Of a DNA stretch of 63,964 nucleotides, positions 1-9,214 are shown in pieces. Within the stretch, counting starts at the first letter, position 1; every line of letters starts with the position of its first letter. A program made the position numbers and the translations under genes. This DNA comes from Pseudomonas sp. CAN1 (GTDB taxonomy: Bacteria; Pseudomonadota; Gammaproteobacteria; Pseudomonadales; Pseudomonadaceae). Where the stretch lies: positions 240,227 through 304,190 of the forward strand of contig NZ_JASMRU010000006.1 of NCBI RefSeq assembly GCF_030462585.1, read 5' to 3'. The notes beneath the pieces are model-generated. The model was not told the origin of the DNA and did no database searches. It saw nothing but the letters and a program-made list of their open reading frames with translations.

Positions 1-951
1 GTACTGGAAGTCTTCCTCGGTCTCGCCGGGGAAGCCGACGATGAAGGTGGAGCGGATGGTCAGCTCGGGGCAGATCTCGCGCCACTTCTTGATGCGCGCC
101 AGGGTCTTGTCCTCGAAGGCGGGGCGCTTCATGGACTTCAGCACTTTCGGGCTGGCGTGCTGGAAGGGGATGTCCAGGTAGGGCAGCAGCTTGCCTTCGG
201 CCATCAGCGGGATCACGTCGTCGACGTTGGGGTACGGGTACACGTAGTGCAGGCGTACCCAGACGCCCATCGAGGAGAGCGCCTCGCACAGCTCCAGCAT
301 GCGGGTCTTCACCGGCTGGCCGTCCCAGAAGTCGAGCTTGTACTTCAGGTCCACGCCGTAGGCGCTGGTGTCCTGGGAGATGACCAGCAGCTCCTTCACG
401 CCGGCCTTGACCAGGCGCTGGGCTTCGCTGAGCACGTCGCCGACCGGGCGGCTGACCAGCTTGCCGCGCATGGACGGGATGATGCAGAAGCTGCAGCTGT
501 GGTTGCAGCCTTCGGAAATCTTCAGGTAGGCGTAGTGACGCGGGGTCAGCTTGATGCCCTGCGGCGGCACCAGGTCGATCAGCGGGTTGTGCTCGGCCTT
601 GGGCGGGATCACCTCGTGGACGGCATTGACCACCTGCTCGTACTGCTGCGGGCCGGTCACGGCCAGCACGCTGGGGTGTACGTCACGGATGCTGTCTTCG
701 GCGACGCCCATGCAGCCGGTGACGATCACCTTGCCGTTCTCGGCGATGGCCTCGCCGATGGCGTCCAGGGACTCGGCCTTGGCGCTGTCGATGAAGCCGC
801 AGGTGTTCACCACCACCACGTCCGCGTCCTGGTAGGTGGGGACGATTTCGTACCCTTCCATGCGCAGCTGGGTGAGGATGCGTTCGGAGTCGACAGTCGC
901 TTTCGGGCATCCGAGCGAGACGAATCCTACTTTAGGTGTGGCGGTGGACAT
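1..951 (-). CDS. rimO: Ribosomal protein S12 methylthiotransferase RimO (3' end beyond window)
   Basis: RimO is a radical-SAM enzyme that methylthiolates an aspartate of ribosomal protein S12. The 317 codons present begin [10 protein letters not shown] and show the N-terminal UPF0004 domain with SLGCPK and VVNTCGF, which hold cluster cysteines. The radical-SAM motif CNHSCSFC lies at about residue 150. The later [10 protein letters not shown] and DIPFQHAS stretches are typical of RimO/MiaB enzymes. The C-terminal TRAM domain lies outside the window. Distinguishing it from MiaB rests on the residues around the SAM motif and on the Pseudomonas gene order next to kup. The ATG at 951 starts the conserved N-terminus, so I am confident in it. 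Confidence 0.95.
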   Translation of the reverse strand, partial: MSTATPKVGFVSLGCPKATVDSERILTQLRMEGYEIVPTYQDADVVVVNTCGFIDSAKAESLDAIGEAIAENGKVIVTGCMGVAEDSIRDVHPSVLAVTGPQQYEQVVNAVHEVIPPKAEHNPLIDLVPPQGIKLTPRHYAYLKISEGCNHSCSFCIIPSMRGKLVSRPVGDVLSEAQRLVKAGVKELLVISQDTSAYGVDLKYKLDFWDGQPVKTRMLELCEALSSMGVWVRLHYVYPYPNVDDVIPLMAEGKLLPYLDIPFQHASPKVLKSMKRPAFEDKTLARIKKWREICPELTIRSTFIVGFPGETEEDFQY

Positions 952-1195
952 GTGCGGCTAACCTCGAAGGGCGCGCTGGCGGCGCCTCTGATCAAAAAGT
1001 GCGCAATTCTAGCGGCGTCCCGCGCACTTGACCAGCCTCTCTGGGACAAGCAGTCGCAGGCCGTCCGACAGCCCGGTTTGCCCGGTAATTGTGGGCAACA
1101 GGCTCTATAGTCATTCAGAACCTTCGCACCCGGCTCTTGCATCGACGAAAGGGTCGGAGCAGGATGCGCCGAATTTTTTTGAGGAATCTTGTTAC

Positions 1196-3100
1196 ATGTC
1201 CGATGCAAGCGCCGGCACCGCTGAACATGAGCAGCCCCATTCCAGTTCCGCCGTCGGCCTGATGGTCGGTGCCGTGGGCGTCTGCTACGGCGATATCGGC
1301 ACCAGCCCGCTGTATACCCTCAAGGAAGTCTTCGTCGGCGGTTATGGCGTACAGGCCAACCACGACGGCGTGCTCGGCGTGCTCTCGCTGATCTTCTGGT
1401 CGCTGATCTGGGTGGTGTCGATCAAGTACGTGATCTTCGTACTGCGCGCGGATAACCAGGGCGAGGGTGGGGTGATGGCACTGTCGGCCCTGGCCCGGCG
1501 CGCGGCGACCGGCCGCCGCCGGCTGCAGGCGTTCGTGGTGGTCGCCGGGCTGATCGGCGCGGCACTGTTCTATGGCGACAGCATGATCACCCCGGCGATC
1601 TCGGTACTCTCGGCGATCGAGGGCCTGGAGATCGCCTTCGACGGCCTGGAGCACTGGGTGGTGCCGCTGTCGCTGATCGTGCTGGTCGGCCTGTTCCTGA
1701 TCCAGAAGCACGGCACCGCGCGTATCGGCATCCTCTTCGGGCCGATCATGGTGGCGTGGTTCCTCGCCCTCGCGGCACTGGGCATCTATGGCGTGTCGCA
1801 GCAGCCGGAAGTGCTGAAGGCGATGAACCCGGCCTGGGCCTTCAACTTCTTCGTTTCCCACCCCGGCATCGGCGTCGCCATCCTCGGCGCTACCGTGCTG
1901 GCGCTGACCGGCGCCGAGGCGCTGTACGCCGACATGGGCCACTTCGGCCGCAAACCCATCGCCCGCGCCTGGTTCGCCCTGGTACTGCCGGCGCTGGTGC
2001 TCAACTACTTTGGCCAGGGCGCGACCATCCTGGTCAATGCCGAGGCCGCACGTAACCCCTTCTACCTGACCGCGCCGAGCTGGGCGTTGGTGCCGATGGT
2101 GGCGTTGTCCACCGCGGCCACGGTGATCGCGTCGCAAGCGGTGATTTCCGGCGCCTTCTCGCTGACCCGCCAGGCCATCCAGCTGGGCTATGTGCCGCGC
2201 ATGTCGATCCAGCACACCTCCAGCCACGAGCAGGGGCAGATCTACATCCCCGGCGTGAACTGGGCGCTGATGGTTGGCGTGGTCCTGCTGGTGCTGGGCT
2301 TCGAATCCTCCGCCGCCCTGGCCTCGGCCTACGGCGTGGCGGTGACCGGGACCATGCTGATGACCACCCTGCTGATGGGCGTGGTGGTCTGGCTGCTGTG
2401 GAAATGGCCGCTGTGGCTGGCGGTTCCGTTCTTCCTGATGATGCTGTTCGTCGACACCCTGTTCTTCGCCGCCAACCTGCCCAAGGTCGTCCAGGGCGGT
2501 GCCTTCCCGGTGATCGCCGGGATCGGCCTGTTCATCCTGATGACCACCTGGAAGCGCGGTCGCCAACTGCTGGTGGATCGCCTGGACGAAGGCTCGCTGC
2601 CGCTGCCGCTGTTCATCTCCAGCATCCGCGCGCAACCGCCGCACCGCGTGCAGGGCACTGCCGTGTTCCTCACCGCACGCCCCGATGCCGTGCCCCACGC
2701 GCTGTTGCATAACCTGCTGCACAACCAGGTGCTGCATGAGCAGGTGGTGCTGCTCACCGTAGTCAACGAAGACAGCCCGCGCGTCTCGCCGGACCGCCGC
2801 TTCGAGGTGGACGCCTACGGCGAGGGCTTCTTCCGCGTGGTCTTGCACTTCGGCTTCATGGAAGATCCGGACATCCCCCAGGCGCTCAAGCTGTGCCACC
2901 TCAACGAGCTGGACTTCAGCCCGATGCGCACCACCTACTTCCTCAGCCGCGAGACGGTGATCCCGTCCAAGCTGATCGGCATGGCGCGCTGGCGCGAGGC
3001 GCTGTTCGCCTTCCTGCTGAAGAACGCCAATGGCAACCTGCGCTACTTCAACCTGCCGCTTAACCGGGTTATCGAGCTGGGAACACAGGTGGAAATCTGA
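1196..3100 (+). CDS. kup: Low-affinity K+ uptake protein Kup
   Basis: This is a 634-residue KUP/HAK/KT family potassium:proton symporter of the inner membrane. The signature [19 protein letters not shown] lies near residue 30. About twelve hydrophobic segments follow up to residue 450, then a soluble C-terminal domain, which matches the usual architecture and length. The open frame extends upstream to 1028, but the start at 1196 is preceded by GAGGAAT and begins directly before the family's N-terminus. It is transcribed divergently from rimO and ends at a strong hairpin terminator. Confidence 0.95.
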   Translation: MSDASAGTAEHEQPHSSSAVGLMVGAVGVCYGDIGTSPLYTLKEVFVGGYGVQANHDGVLGVLSLIFWSLIWVVSIKYVIFVLRADNQGEGGVMALSALARRAATGRRRLQAFVVVAGLIGAALFYGDSMITPAISVLSAIEGLEIAFDGLEHWVVPLSLIVLVGLFLIQKHGTARIGILFGPIMVAWFLALAALGIYGVSQQPEVLKAMNPAWAFNFFVSHPGIGVAILGATVLALTGAEALYADMGHFGRKPIARAWFALVLPALVLNYFGQGATILVNAEAARNPFYLTAPSWALVPMVALSTAATVIASQAVISGAFSLTRQAIQLGYVPRMSIQHTSSHEQGQIYIPGVNWALMVGVVLLVLGFESSAALASAYGVAVTGTMLMTTLLMGVVVWLLWKWPLWLAVPFFLMMLFVDTLFFAANLPKVVQGGAFPVIAGIGLFILMTTWKRGRQLLVDRLDEGSLPLPLFISSIRAQPPHRVQGTAVFLTARPDAVPHALLHNLLHNQVLHEQVVLLTVVNEDSPRVSPDRRFEVDAYGEGFFRVVLHFGFMEDPDIPQALKLCHLNELDFSPMRTTYFLSRETVIPSKLIGMARWREALFAFLLKNANGNLRYFNLPLNRVIELGTQVEI

Positions 3101-3114
3101 GTTTTGGCTGTATG

Positions 3115-3145
3115 AAAAAGCGCGCCAATTGGCGCGCTTTTTCTT
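3115..3145 (+). terminator. Rho-independent terminator of kup
   Basis: AAAAAGCGCGCC pairs with GGCGCGCTTTTT around an AATT centre, followed by more T. It lies 15 bases after the kup stop codon. Confidence 0.9.
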
Positions 3146-3149
3146 TGGG

Positions 3150-3545
3150 GGCCAGAACCTGCGCCGAGCGCCCTGCGCATTGGTCAGGGCTTCGCGGACA
3201 GGGTCCGCTCCTACACGAGCCGAACCTCGACTCCTCGTGAACAGACCGTAGGGCGCATAACGCGCCAGCGTTATCCGCCGTCGTGGCATCGGCGGATAAC
3301 CCGTTCCGGGTTATCCGCCCTACGTGACGGGGGGAATGCTGTTGTAGGAGCGGAGCTTCTCCGCGATTCGCCGACAGGCGATGGTCGGAGGAGTATCCCT
3401 GCTACTGCGATTTCTGCCGGAAGGATTTCGCGGACAGGGTCCACTCCTGCAGGGGGCGGAGTGGAGCGGTTCACGAGCAAGTACTAGGCGTCCCCCTCGC
3501 TCCTACAGGATTTGATACTGCCGCGGGCCGGCAGGCGCGACGGGA
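3150..3545. repeat. REP-type intergenic repeats
   Basis: This 400-base gene-free stretch holds short repeats typical of Pseudomonas intergenic DNA. TTCGCGGACAGGGTCC occurs at about 3189 and about 3426. GTTATCCGCC and its complement GGCGGATAAC alternate between 3270 and 3330, giving stem-loops. GTAGGAGCGGAG-type REP cores lie near 3343. I see no open frame with a ribosome binding site here. REP elements are known as non-autonomous repeats mobilised by RAYT transposases and can act on mRNA stability. Confidence 0.7.
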
Positions 3546-3551
3546 TAGGGG

Positions 3552-4115
3552 CTACTCCGGCTTCGCCTCACCCTTGCCCGGCAGCATGCGCACCAGGGTG
3601 TTGTCGCGGCTGATGTAGTGGTGGAACAGCGCGGCGAGTGCGTGCAGGCCGATCAGCCAGTAGCCGAGCACGGCGATGGTCTCGTGCCAGTACTTCACCT
3701 GCTTGGCCAGGTCCGGGTTCTTGTCCACCAGGTGTGGCAGTTCCAGGCCCCAGAAGGGCACCGGCTTGTCGGCGGCGCTGAGGATGATCCAGCCGGCCAG
3801 CGGCAGGCCGATCATCAGGCCGTAGAGTGCCAGGTGCATGAGCTTCGCCAGGATCATCTGCCAGGCCGGTGGCGCCGGGATGATCGCCGGGGTGGGATAG
3901 ATGAAGCGGCCGATGAGGCGCAGCCAGACCAGCACGAAGACACTCAGGCCGAACATGAAGTGGAACTGGGAAAACAGCGCGCGGGTGTCGCTGCCTTTGG
4001 GGAAGTTGGTGCGGTACTCCATGCAGAAGTACGTGGCGGCGATCAGCAACAGCATGATCCAGTGCAGGGCAATGGACAGGCTGCCGTAGCGGGACGGGGA
4101 CTTGGAAAGGCTCAT
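3552..4115 (-). CDS. Cytochrome b561 family protein
   Basis: This 187-residue integral membrane dihaem cytochrome b has four hydrophobic helices. Histidines in ALHWIML, FHFMFGL, LMHLALY and HETIAVLGYW/FHHY are placed as in bacterial CybB-type b561 proteins. It probably moves electrons from the quinone pool. The frame stays open to 4181, but the start MSLSKSPSRYGS fits the family N-terminus, which precedes the first helix directly. It stands between kup and the acvB-like gene, as in P. aeruginosa. Confidence 0.9.
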   Translation of the reverse strand: MSLSKSPSRYGSLSIALHWIMLLLIAATYFCMEYRTNFPKGSDTRALFSQFHFMFGLSVFVLVWLRLIGRFIYPTPAIIPAPPAWQMILAKLMHLALYGLMIGLPLAGWIILSAADKPVPFWGLELPHLVDKNPDLAKQVKYWHETIAVLGYWLIGLHALAALFHHYISRDNTLVRMLPGKGEAKPE

Positions 4116-4221
4116 GACGGTTCCTTGTGTGGCTCTTTTCTGTACGCCGCGTTCTGACGACGGGGCTGTCAGTCTCAGCATAGAGCCTTAAGCGTGCCTG
4201 AAAAACCGTTAAGCCAAAGTG

Positions 4222-4246
4222 AAAGGGCCGCGATGTGCGGCCCTTT
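4222..4246 (-). terminator. Hairpin downstream of the acvB-like gene
   Basis: AAAGGGCCGC pairs with GCGGCCCTTT around a five-base loop, ten bases past the acvB-like stop codon. The T run is short, so termination strength is uncertain. Confidence 0.6.
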
Positions 4247-4255
4247 TGCTGTCGA

Positions 4256-5530
4256 TCAACCTTCGTCGTCGGCGCTCTGTCGGGAGCGGATGGCATTCAC
4301 CAGCCGCTTGGCCAGGGCCGGGTAATCCTCGTCGAAGTGGTGACCGCCAGGCAGCTGCAGGTTCTCACCCACGGCCTGCGGCTGGGTGCAGCCGCTCTCG
4401 TCCTTCTCTTCGATGCCGTACACGCAGAGCACCTTCGGCCCCGGCAGGCGGGCCATTTCCGGGCCGGTGGAGGCTTCCTGGCCGGCCTTACCGAGCCAGC
4501 CCTGCACCTCGATCTCGAAGCTGCCGCTGCGGGCGAAGGCCAACAGGATCACCGAGCTGACGTCCTTCTTGGCGTCCGCCGGCAGGCGGTTGTAGATCGC
4601 CGGCAGCACGTCGGCGCCGAAGGAATAGCCGGCCAGCACGAAGTGCTTGGCGCCCCATTTCTCGCGGTAGTGCTGCATCAGCAGGGCGAGGTCGGCGGCG
4701 CTCTGTTCCGGGGTCTTGTGCTCCCAGAAGTAGCGCAGCGCATCGACACCGACCACCGGATAGCCCAGCTCGGCCATCTGCGCGGCGACGTCGCGGTCGA
4801 GGTCACGCCAGCCGCCGTCGCCCGAGTAGAACAGGGTGACGGTTTCCGACGGCTTGGCGGCCGGGACTTCCACCACCGGCACGTTGTCGCCGCCGCCTTG
4901 CAGCTGCTGGCGCAGCTGGTCGGCGAGGACCTTGGGCAGCGGCGTGTCGTAGTCGGTGATCACCGTCTCGGCGTTCTGCAGGCCGCGGGCGAAGCGCGCG
5001 CTGGCGTCGTCCGGGTTGTCGTTCCAGGCGGCCAGCCAGTGGCCGTGGGGAGCGCTTTTCGGCAGCGGGTCCGCGGCGCAGTCGGGCTTCTCCAGGGAGA
5101 AGCCCACCGACAGGGCCTTGGCCTTGTCGTCAGTCTGTGCGGCCAGCCAGCGGAAGGCCCAGGCGCTGCCCGGACCGATGCCAGCGACCAGCGTCGGTTG
5201 GCCGTCGAGCAGTTCGCCGGCGGCCTTGATGCGGGCCTGCTGGGCGTTGCAGTCGTTCTCCGGGAAGACGAACTGCACCACGCGGGCGCCGCTGTCGTGG
5301 GCCAGGGCCAGCAGCTGAGCGTCGTCCAGTTTCTGGTCGGGCTGCACGGCGAGCAGCACACGGGCATTGGGTTGCTTGCCCGGGTTGGCGAGGCTCACCG
5401 CGCTGCCGTCGGGCAGTTGGCGGTGGTCCAGGGAGGCCTGCGGAGCGGGGCGGCTCCACAGCAGCAGGCCGATGGCAATGACGATCAGCAGGAGGAGGGC
5501 GAGCAGGTGTCGCCAGCGTCTTTTCAACAT
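4256..5530 (-). CDS. AcvB/VirJ-like alpha/beta hydrolase, probable aminoacyl-PG hydrolase
   Basis: The 424-residue protein has an N-terminal membrane anchor (LLALLLLIVIAIGLLLW) and two AcvB/VirJ-like halves exported to the periplasm. The second half carries the serine-hydrolase motif GYSFG near residue 300 and a late GGHHFDED histidine. Known: the P. aeruginosa neighbour of the alanyl-PG synthase (PA0919) hydrolyses alanyl-phosphatidylglycerol, and Agrobacterium AcvB hydrolyses lysyl-PG. The start codon lies one base after the mprF stop, so the two are cotranscribed and translationally coupled, consistent with synthesis and turnover of the same lipid. Confidence 0.85.
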   Translation of the reverse strand: MLKRRWRHLLALLLLIVIAIGLLLWSRPAPQASLDHRQLPDGSAVSLANPGKQPNARVLLAVQPDQKLDDAQLLALAHDSGARVVQFVFPENDCNAQQARIKAAGELLDGQPTLVAGIGPGSAWAFRWLAAQTDDKAKALSVGFSLEKPDCAADPLPKSAPHGHWLAAWNDNPDDASARFARGLQNAETVITDYDTPLPKVLADQLRQQLQGGGDNVPVVEVPAAKPSETVTLFYSGDGGWRDLDRDVAAQMAELGYPVVGVDALRYFWEHKTPEQSAADLALLMQHYREKWGAKHFVLAGYSFGADVLPAIYNRLPADAKKDVSSVILLAFARSGSFEIEVQGWLGKAGQEASTGPEMARLPGPKVLCVYGIEEKDESGCTQPQAVGENLQLPGGHHFDEDYPALAKRLVNAIRSRQSADDEG

Positions 5531-5531
5531 G

Positions 5532-8165
5532 TCAGCGTTTTACCAATCCACTCAGGCCGCCTGCAATGAGGGCGGCCGTATCGGCCAGGGCCACCAGCGG
5601 ATCCAGTCCGGCGGGCACGGCCAGGTAACGGGGTTCCCAGTCGGGCTGGAACTTGTCCTTGAAGCGCCGCAGCCCCTGGAAATTGTAGAACTGCTCACCC
5701 CGGCGAAAAACCAGCGCGCCGAGACGTTGGGTCAGCGGGGCGCCACGGCGCGGCTGCAAGCCGGCCAGGGGCACCATGCCGAGGCTGAAGCGGGTGTGCC
5801 CGCTCTCCTTGTAATGCAGGATCAGGCCGAGCATGAGGAATTCCATGGTCAGCTTGGGTGCGTCGGGTACCACGCGCATCAGGTCGATGCTGGCCAGTTC
5901 CTTGCTGCCGGTTTCCAGCAGGTTGGCAAAGGCCACGGCACGGCCCTGGAAGCGGACGATGACGACGCGGAAATAGTGCAGGTATTCGGGGGTGAAGCGA
6001 CCGAGGGAGAAGCCCTTCTCGCGGACATTCTTGCCGCCCAGCCAGGCATCGGAGATGGCCCGCAGTTCGTCCAGCGGCGCCTGTCCGGCTTCGTGGAATT
6101 CCAGGCTCAGGCCGTCGCGCTGGCCGCGGTTCCAGGTGTAGCGCAGGTCCTTCATCTCCTTGCCCTTGCTCTCCAGGTCGAAGCGGCGCAGGTCGACCCG
6201 CGCCTCCTCGCCGAGCTTGAGCGCGGTCAGGCCGATATCCATGTACAGCGGCAGGTTCTCCGCGCGTACCTGGTAGAACACCGGGCGGGCATGGTGCAGG
6301 TCGCAAAGGTCGCGGAACTGCCAGATCAGCTCGGCGCGGGCCTGGGCCGGGCCGATGGGGTCGAACAGTGCCACCAGGCTGCGGCCGCGGCGGGCGTACA
6401 TCAGGAAGGCGTCGTTGCCGGCGTGGAACAGCAGCGCCTTGTCGCCGGACAGCGCGAGGCCGCCGTCGGGCTGCGAGGAGTTGGCGAGGATGCCGGCGGC
6501 GGTGTCCAGGTCTTCACGGCTTGGGGCATGGATCGCCGGTGGCGCGGTGCGCAGCAGCCAGTACAGCGCCAGGGCTGCCAGCAGCAGGCAACTGCCCAGG
6601 GCGGCGCGCAGGCCGCGCGGGGCGTCGGCATCCAGGGCGAACTGCCACCAGAGCTCCTGGCTGTACGGAACGTCCTGGTAAGCGAACAGCAGCAGCCAGA
6701 TCGACGCGGCAATGACGCAGGCGGCTGCGCCCAGGTACAGCGGCGAGAACGGCAGGTCCATCAGGCGGCTGCGGCGGTAGAAGGCGCTGCGGAAGATCAC
6801 CAGCAGCACGGCGGTGAAGCTGAGGATCAGCGCTTCTTCCCAGTCGAAGCCCTTGAGCAGCGAGAGCACCGCGCCGGCGCTGAGCAGGCCGATGGTCAGC
6901 GCCCAGGCGGCGGACAGCCGACGGCGCAGGCCATGGGCGAGCAGCAGGCAGAGTACGCCGATCAGGCTGGCGGCCAGGTGCGAGGCATCGATCAGGCGAT
7001 GGGGAACGAGGAAGCCGATATCGTCCAGGCGGGTATCGATGGACGGCGTGGCGCCGGAGAACAGCAGCACGACACCGGAAATGAACACCAGTAGGGACAG
7101 GATCTGTGCGGCAAAACCGGAGGTGATGCGCACCGCCTGCTTGGCCACCAGCACCCGGCGCGCTTCGAGGAACAGCAGCAGCAGGCAGGCGACGATCAGC
7201 GGCATGACCACATAGATCAGGCGATAGAGCAGCAGCGCGGCGGCCAGTGGCGCTGCGCCCAGTTGGCCGGCGAAGGCCGCCAGCAGCACGGCCTCGAACA
7301 CGCCGACCCCGCCCGGCACATGGCTGAGCACGCCGGCGGCCAGGGCGATCAGGTAGACCAGCAGGAAGGCGCCGAACGGCGGCGCTTCGGGCAGCAGCAG
7401 ATAGAGCACGGTCGCGGCGGCGGCCACGTCCAGCGCGGTGATCAGCAGTTGCAGCAGCGACAGGCGCAGGCCCGGCAGGCGCAGGGTGCGGCGGCCGAAG
7501 CGCACCAGGTGGCTGTCCGGCGACGGTTGCTCGGGCAGGCGGCGGCGCTCGATGCTGACCACCAGTACGATGCAGAGGGCGATGATCGCCAGCGCGAGGA
7601 CGGTGACCAGCCACTCCGGCAGGTGCAGGGCGAGGGAGGCGTCGGAGACATCGCTGAGTGCGGCAAGTGCAGCCAGTACCGGCAGCGCGCAGCCCAGCGA
7701 CAGGCTGGCGAACAGCGTCATCAGCGCGACATCGCCGGCGCCCAGGCCCTGGCGGGCGTACAGGCGATAGCGCACCGAGCCGCCGGAGAGCATCGACAGG
7801 CCCACGGCGTTGCCGATAGCAAAGGCGGAGAAGCCGCCAGTCAGCAGCGCCGGCAGCGGCAGTTTCACACCGGCGAAGCGGCTCGCAGACCATTCGTAGC
7901 CAAGCAGGATGATGAAGCCGATAACGGTCGCGGCGAAGGCGCCGAACAGCGAGGTGCTGGGCACGTCGAGCAGGGCGTCATGCAGGGAATAGGCGTCGAT
8001 GTCGCGCAGCAGGTGATAGCAGGCGATCAGTGCGAGGCAGAACAGCACCAGGGTAACGCCCAGGCCGAGTGCCTGGCGGTTGCTGTTGATCCAGGTGAGC
8101 CAGGCCGCTCGTGGCTCGATGTCTTCGGTGGCAGGGGTATCGGGTGTGGCGGGGTTGGCGCTCAT
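5532..8165 (-). CDS. mprF: Aminoacyl-phosphatidylglycerol synthase/flippase MprF
   Basis: This 877-residue protein has the standard two-part layout. About 14 membrane helices form the flippase part, and a cytosolic DUF2156 aminoacyl-transferase domain runs from about residue 530 to the end (for example GDKALLFHAG and YARRGRSLVALFDP). It transfers an amino acid from aminoacyl-tRNA to phosphatidylglycerol, which lowers membrane negative charge. In P. aeruginosa the amino acid is alanine; specificity here is inferred from synteny only. The open frame extends to 8273, but MSANPATPDTP is the best start. It forms an operon with the acvB-like hydrolase. Confidence 0.93.
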   Translation of the reverse strand: MSANPATPDTPATEDIEPRAAWLTWINSNRQALGLGVTLVLFCLALIACYHLLRDIDAYSLHDALLDVPSTSLFGAFAATVIGFIILLGYEWSASRFAGVKLPLPALLTGGFSAFAIGNAVGLSMLSGGSVRYRLYARQGLGAGDVALMTLFASLSLGCALPVLAALAALSDVSDASLALHLPEWLVTVLALAIIALCIVLVVSIERRRLPEQPSPDSHLVRFGRRTLRLPGLRLSLLQLLITALDVAAAATVLYLLLPEAPPFGAFLLVYLIALAAGVLSHVPGGVGVFEAVLLAAFAGQLGAAPLAAALLLYRLIYVVMPLIVACLLLLFLEARRVLVAKQAVRITSGFAAQILSLLVFISGVVLLFSGATPSIDTRLDDIGFLVPHRLIDASHLAASLIGVLCLLLAHGLRRRLSAAWALTIGLLSAGAVLSLLKGFDWEEALILSFTAVLLVIFRSAFYRRSRLMDLPFSPLYLGAAACVIAASIWLLLFAYQDVPYSQELWWQFALDADAPRGLRAALGSCLLLAALALYWLLRTAPPAIHAPSREDLDTAAGILANSSQPDGGLALSGDKALLFHAGNDAFLMYARRGRSLVALFDPIGPAQARAELIWQFRDLCDLHHARPVFYQVRAENLPLYMDIGLTALKLGEEARVDLRRFDLESKGKEMKDLRYTWNRGQRDGLSLEFHEAGQAPLDELRAISDAWLGGKNVREKGFSLGRFTPEYLHYFRVVIVRFQGRAVAFANLLETGSKELASIDLMRVVPDAPKLTMEFLMLGLILHYKESGHTRFSLGMVPLAGLQPRRGAPLTQRLGALVFRRGEQFYNFQGLRRFKDKFQPDWEPRYLAVPAGLDPLVALADTAALIAGGLSGLVKR

Positions 8166-8290
8166 CGGGCACCTCAATCGATTTAGCGCGACAGAGTAGG
8201 GGTACTGACGCGAATTCCCAAGTCCCCGAAGAGTATTTTCCTCAGTCGTGAGACGCCACCCGCAGGGGGACATTTTTCTGCCACAACGAA

Positions 8291-8315
8291 AAAAGCCACT
8301 CCTAAGAGTGGCTTT
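8291..8315 (-). terminator. Terminator of tRNA-fMet copy 1
   Basis: AAAGCCACTC and GAGTGGCTTT form a 10-bp stem with a four-base loop. It ends in a T run on the minus strand, just past the tRNA 3' end. Confidence 0.9.
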
Positions 8316-8327
8316 CTTCTTGGTGTC

Positions 8328-8404
<77 letters not shown>

Positions 8405-8410
8405 GCGGCA

Positions 8411-8438
8411 ATTCTACTCGCGTGAGGCTTGGTGTCAA
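8411..8438 (-). promoter_or_regulatory. Sigma-70 promoter of tRNA-fMet copy 1
   Basis: TTGACA and TAGAAT on the minus strand are separated by 16 bases. The -10 lies seven bases before the tRNA start. The same pair recurs before the other two copies. Confidence 0.85.
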
Positions 8439-8482
8439 TTAATATTTCGTTTTCGATCAATCATTTAAATCGCGCGCAAACG

Positions 8483-8510
8483 AAAAAGGCCACTCCGAAG
8501 AGTGGCCTTT
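8483..8510 (-). terminator. Terminator of tRNA-fMet copy 2
   Basis: AAAGGCCACTC pairs with GAGTGGCCTTT around CGAA, with T residues following on the minus strand. Confidence 0.9.
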
Positions 8511-8519
8511 CCCTGTGTC

Positions 8520-8596
<77 letters not shown>

Positions 8597-8602
8597 GCTG
8601 CA

Positions 8603-8630
8603 ATTCTACGCGGATGAAAGGTCTTGTCAA
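8603..8630 (-). promoter_or_regulatory. Sigma-70 promoter of tRNA-fMet copy 2
   Basis: TTGACA, 16-base spacer and TAGAAT on the minus strand, in the same position relative to the tRNA as in copies 1 and 3. Confidence 0.85.
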
Positions 8631-8673
8631 TCGATATTTCGATTTCGATCAATAATTTAAATCGTGCGCAAAC

Positions 8674-8702
8674 GAAAAAGGCCACTCCGAAGAGTGGCCT
8701 TT
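8674..8702 (-). terminator. Terminator of tRNA-fMet copy 3
   Basis: Same GGCCACTC/GAGTGGCC stem as copy 2, with an A run before it and a T run after it on the transcribed strand. Confidence 0.9.
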
Positions 8703-8711
8703 CTCTGTATC

Positions 8712-8788
<77 letters not shown>

Positions 8789-8794
8789 CCGGCC

Positions 8795-8822
8795 ATTCTA
8801 CGCAGAACGGCCTTCATGTCAA
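8795..8822 (-). promoter_or_regulatory. Sigma-70 promoter of tRNA-fMet copy 3
   Basis: TTGACA, 16-base spacer and TAGAAT on the minus strand. The 200 bases beyond it up to 9020 are the original upstream region of dinB. I see no gene and no CTGT-N8-ACAG LexA box in them. Confidence 0.85.
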
Positions 8823-9020
8823 TCTAAAGTTTGGAAAAAGTGATTTTTTATCAGTCGCTTAGCTCAACGGCGGGGTTTGCCGGGCGGTCAGCGCCAGGGT
8901 TTCGTGCATTTGATGCGGGCGCTCGCGGGCAACACCGGCAGCAGCCGGAATTGCATTACCATGGACAGGTTTCCGTCGTCCTTCAGGGCGACTTCCCGCA
9001 AGTAGGCAGGCGCTTTCTCC

Positions 9021-9062
9021 GTGACCCGGCAACGAAAGATCATCCACATTGACTGCGCATGA
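9021..9062 (+). pseudogene. dinB: Severed 5' end of the original dinB
   Basis: Reading from GTG at 9021 gives VTRQRKIIHIDCA then a stop. RKIIHIDC is the start of DNA polymerase IV (RKIIHIDCDCFYAA in P. aeruginosa, from memory). An in-frame stop at 9003 leaves this GTG as the only likely start. The similarity ends just past the crossover at 9043-9049. The rest of dinB lies 48 kb away at 57104-58159. This fragment is not expected to make a functional product. Confidence 0.85.
9043..9049. other. attL core of the prophage
   Basis: TCCACAT here is shared exactly with 57123-57129, inside a longer imperfect match (19 of 27 positions, 9033-9059 versus 57113-57139). Host-like dinB sequence lies to its left and phage sequence to its right. 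A seven-base core is a normal overlap length for tyrosine recombinases. The exact crossover positions are inferred, not proven. Confidence 0.75.
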
Positions 9063-9099
9063 AGTTTTTTCTGGTTTTTCTTCGTTCGTCACACCCTTG

Positions 9100-9125
9100 A
9101 AAGCCGCGCCCTGCGCGGCTTTTCT
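9100..9125 (+). terminator. Terminator between attL and the integrase
   Basis: AAAGCCGCG pairs with CGCGGCTTT around a short CCCTG loop, followed by T. It would stop transcripts coming from the old dinB promoter before they reach the integrase gene. Confidence 0.8.
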
Positions 9126-9170
9126 GTTCGTGAGCGTCCGTTGCCGTGCTGTCCCAGTCATGACAAAAGG

Positions 9171-9211
9171 GGGTATCAAAGCGGGGTAGATTTTCCTCTC
9201 AGGTGATACCC
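9171..9211. repeat. Inverted repeat before the integrase
   Basis: GGGTATCA at 9171 and TGATACCC at 9204 face each other across 25 bases and lie directly before the integrase start. It could be an integrase arm site or an autoregulatory site. There is no direct evidence for either. Confidence 0.5.
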
Positions 9212-9214
9212 GCT

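Noticed and set aside
1115..3289. 724-codon open frame antisense to kup, and similar long antisense frames over mprF, acvB, ldhA and gacS
   Set aside because: Their His/Gln/Gly/Arg-rich composition is typical of the reverse strand of GC-rich genes, and the sense strand carries clear family motifs.
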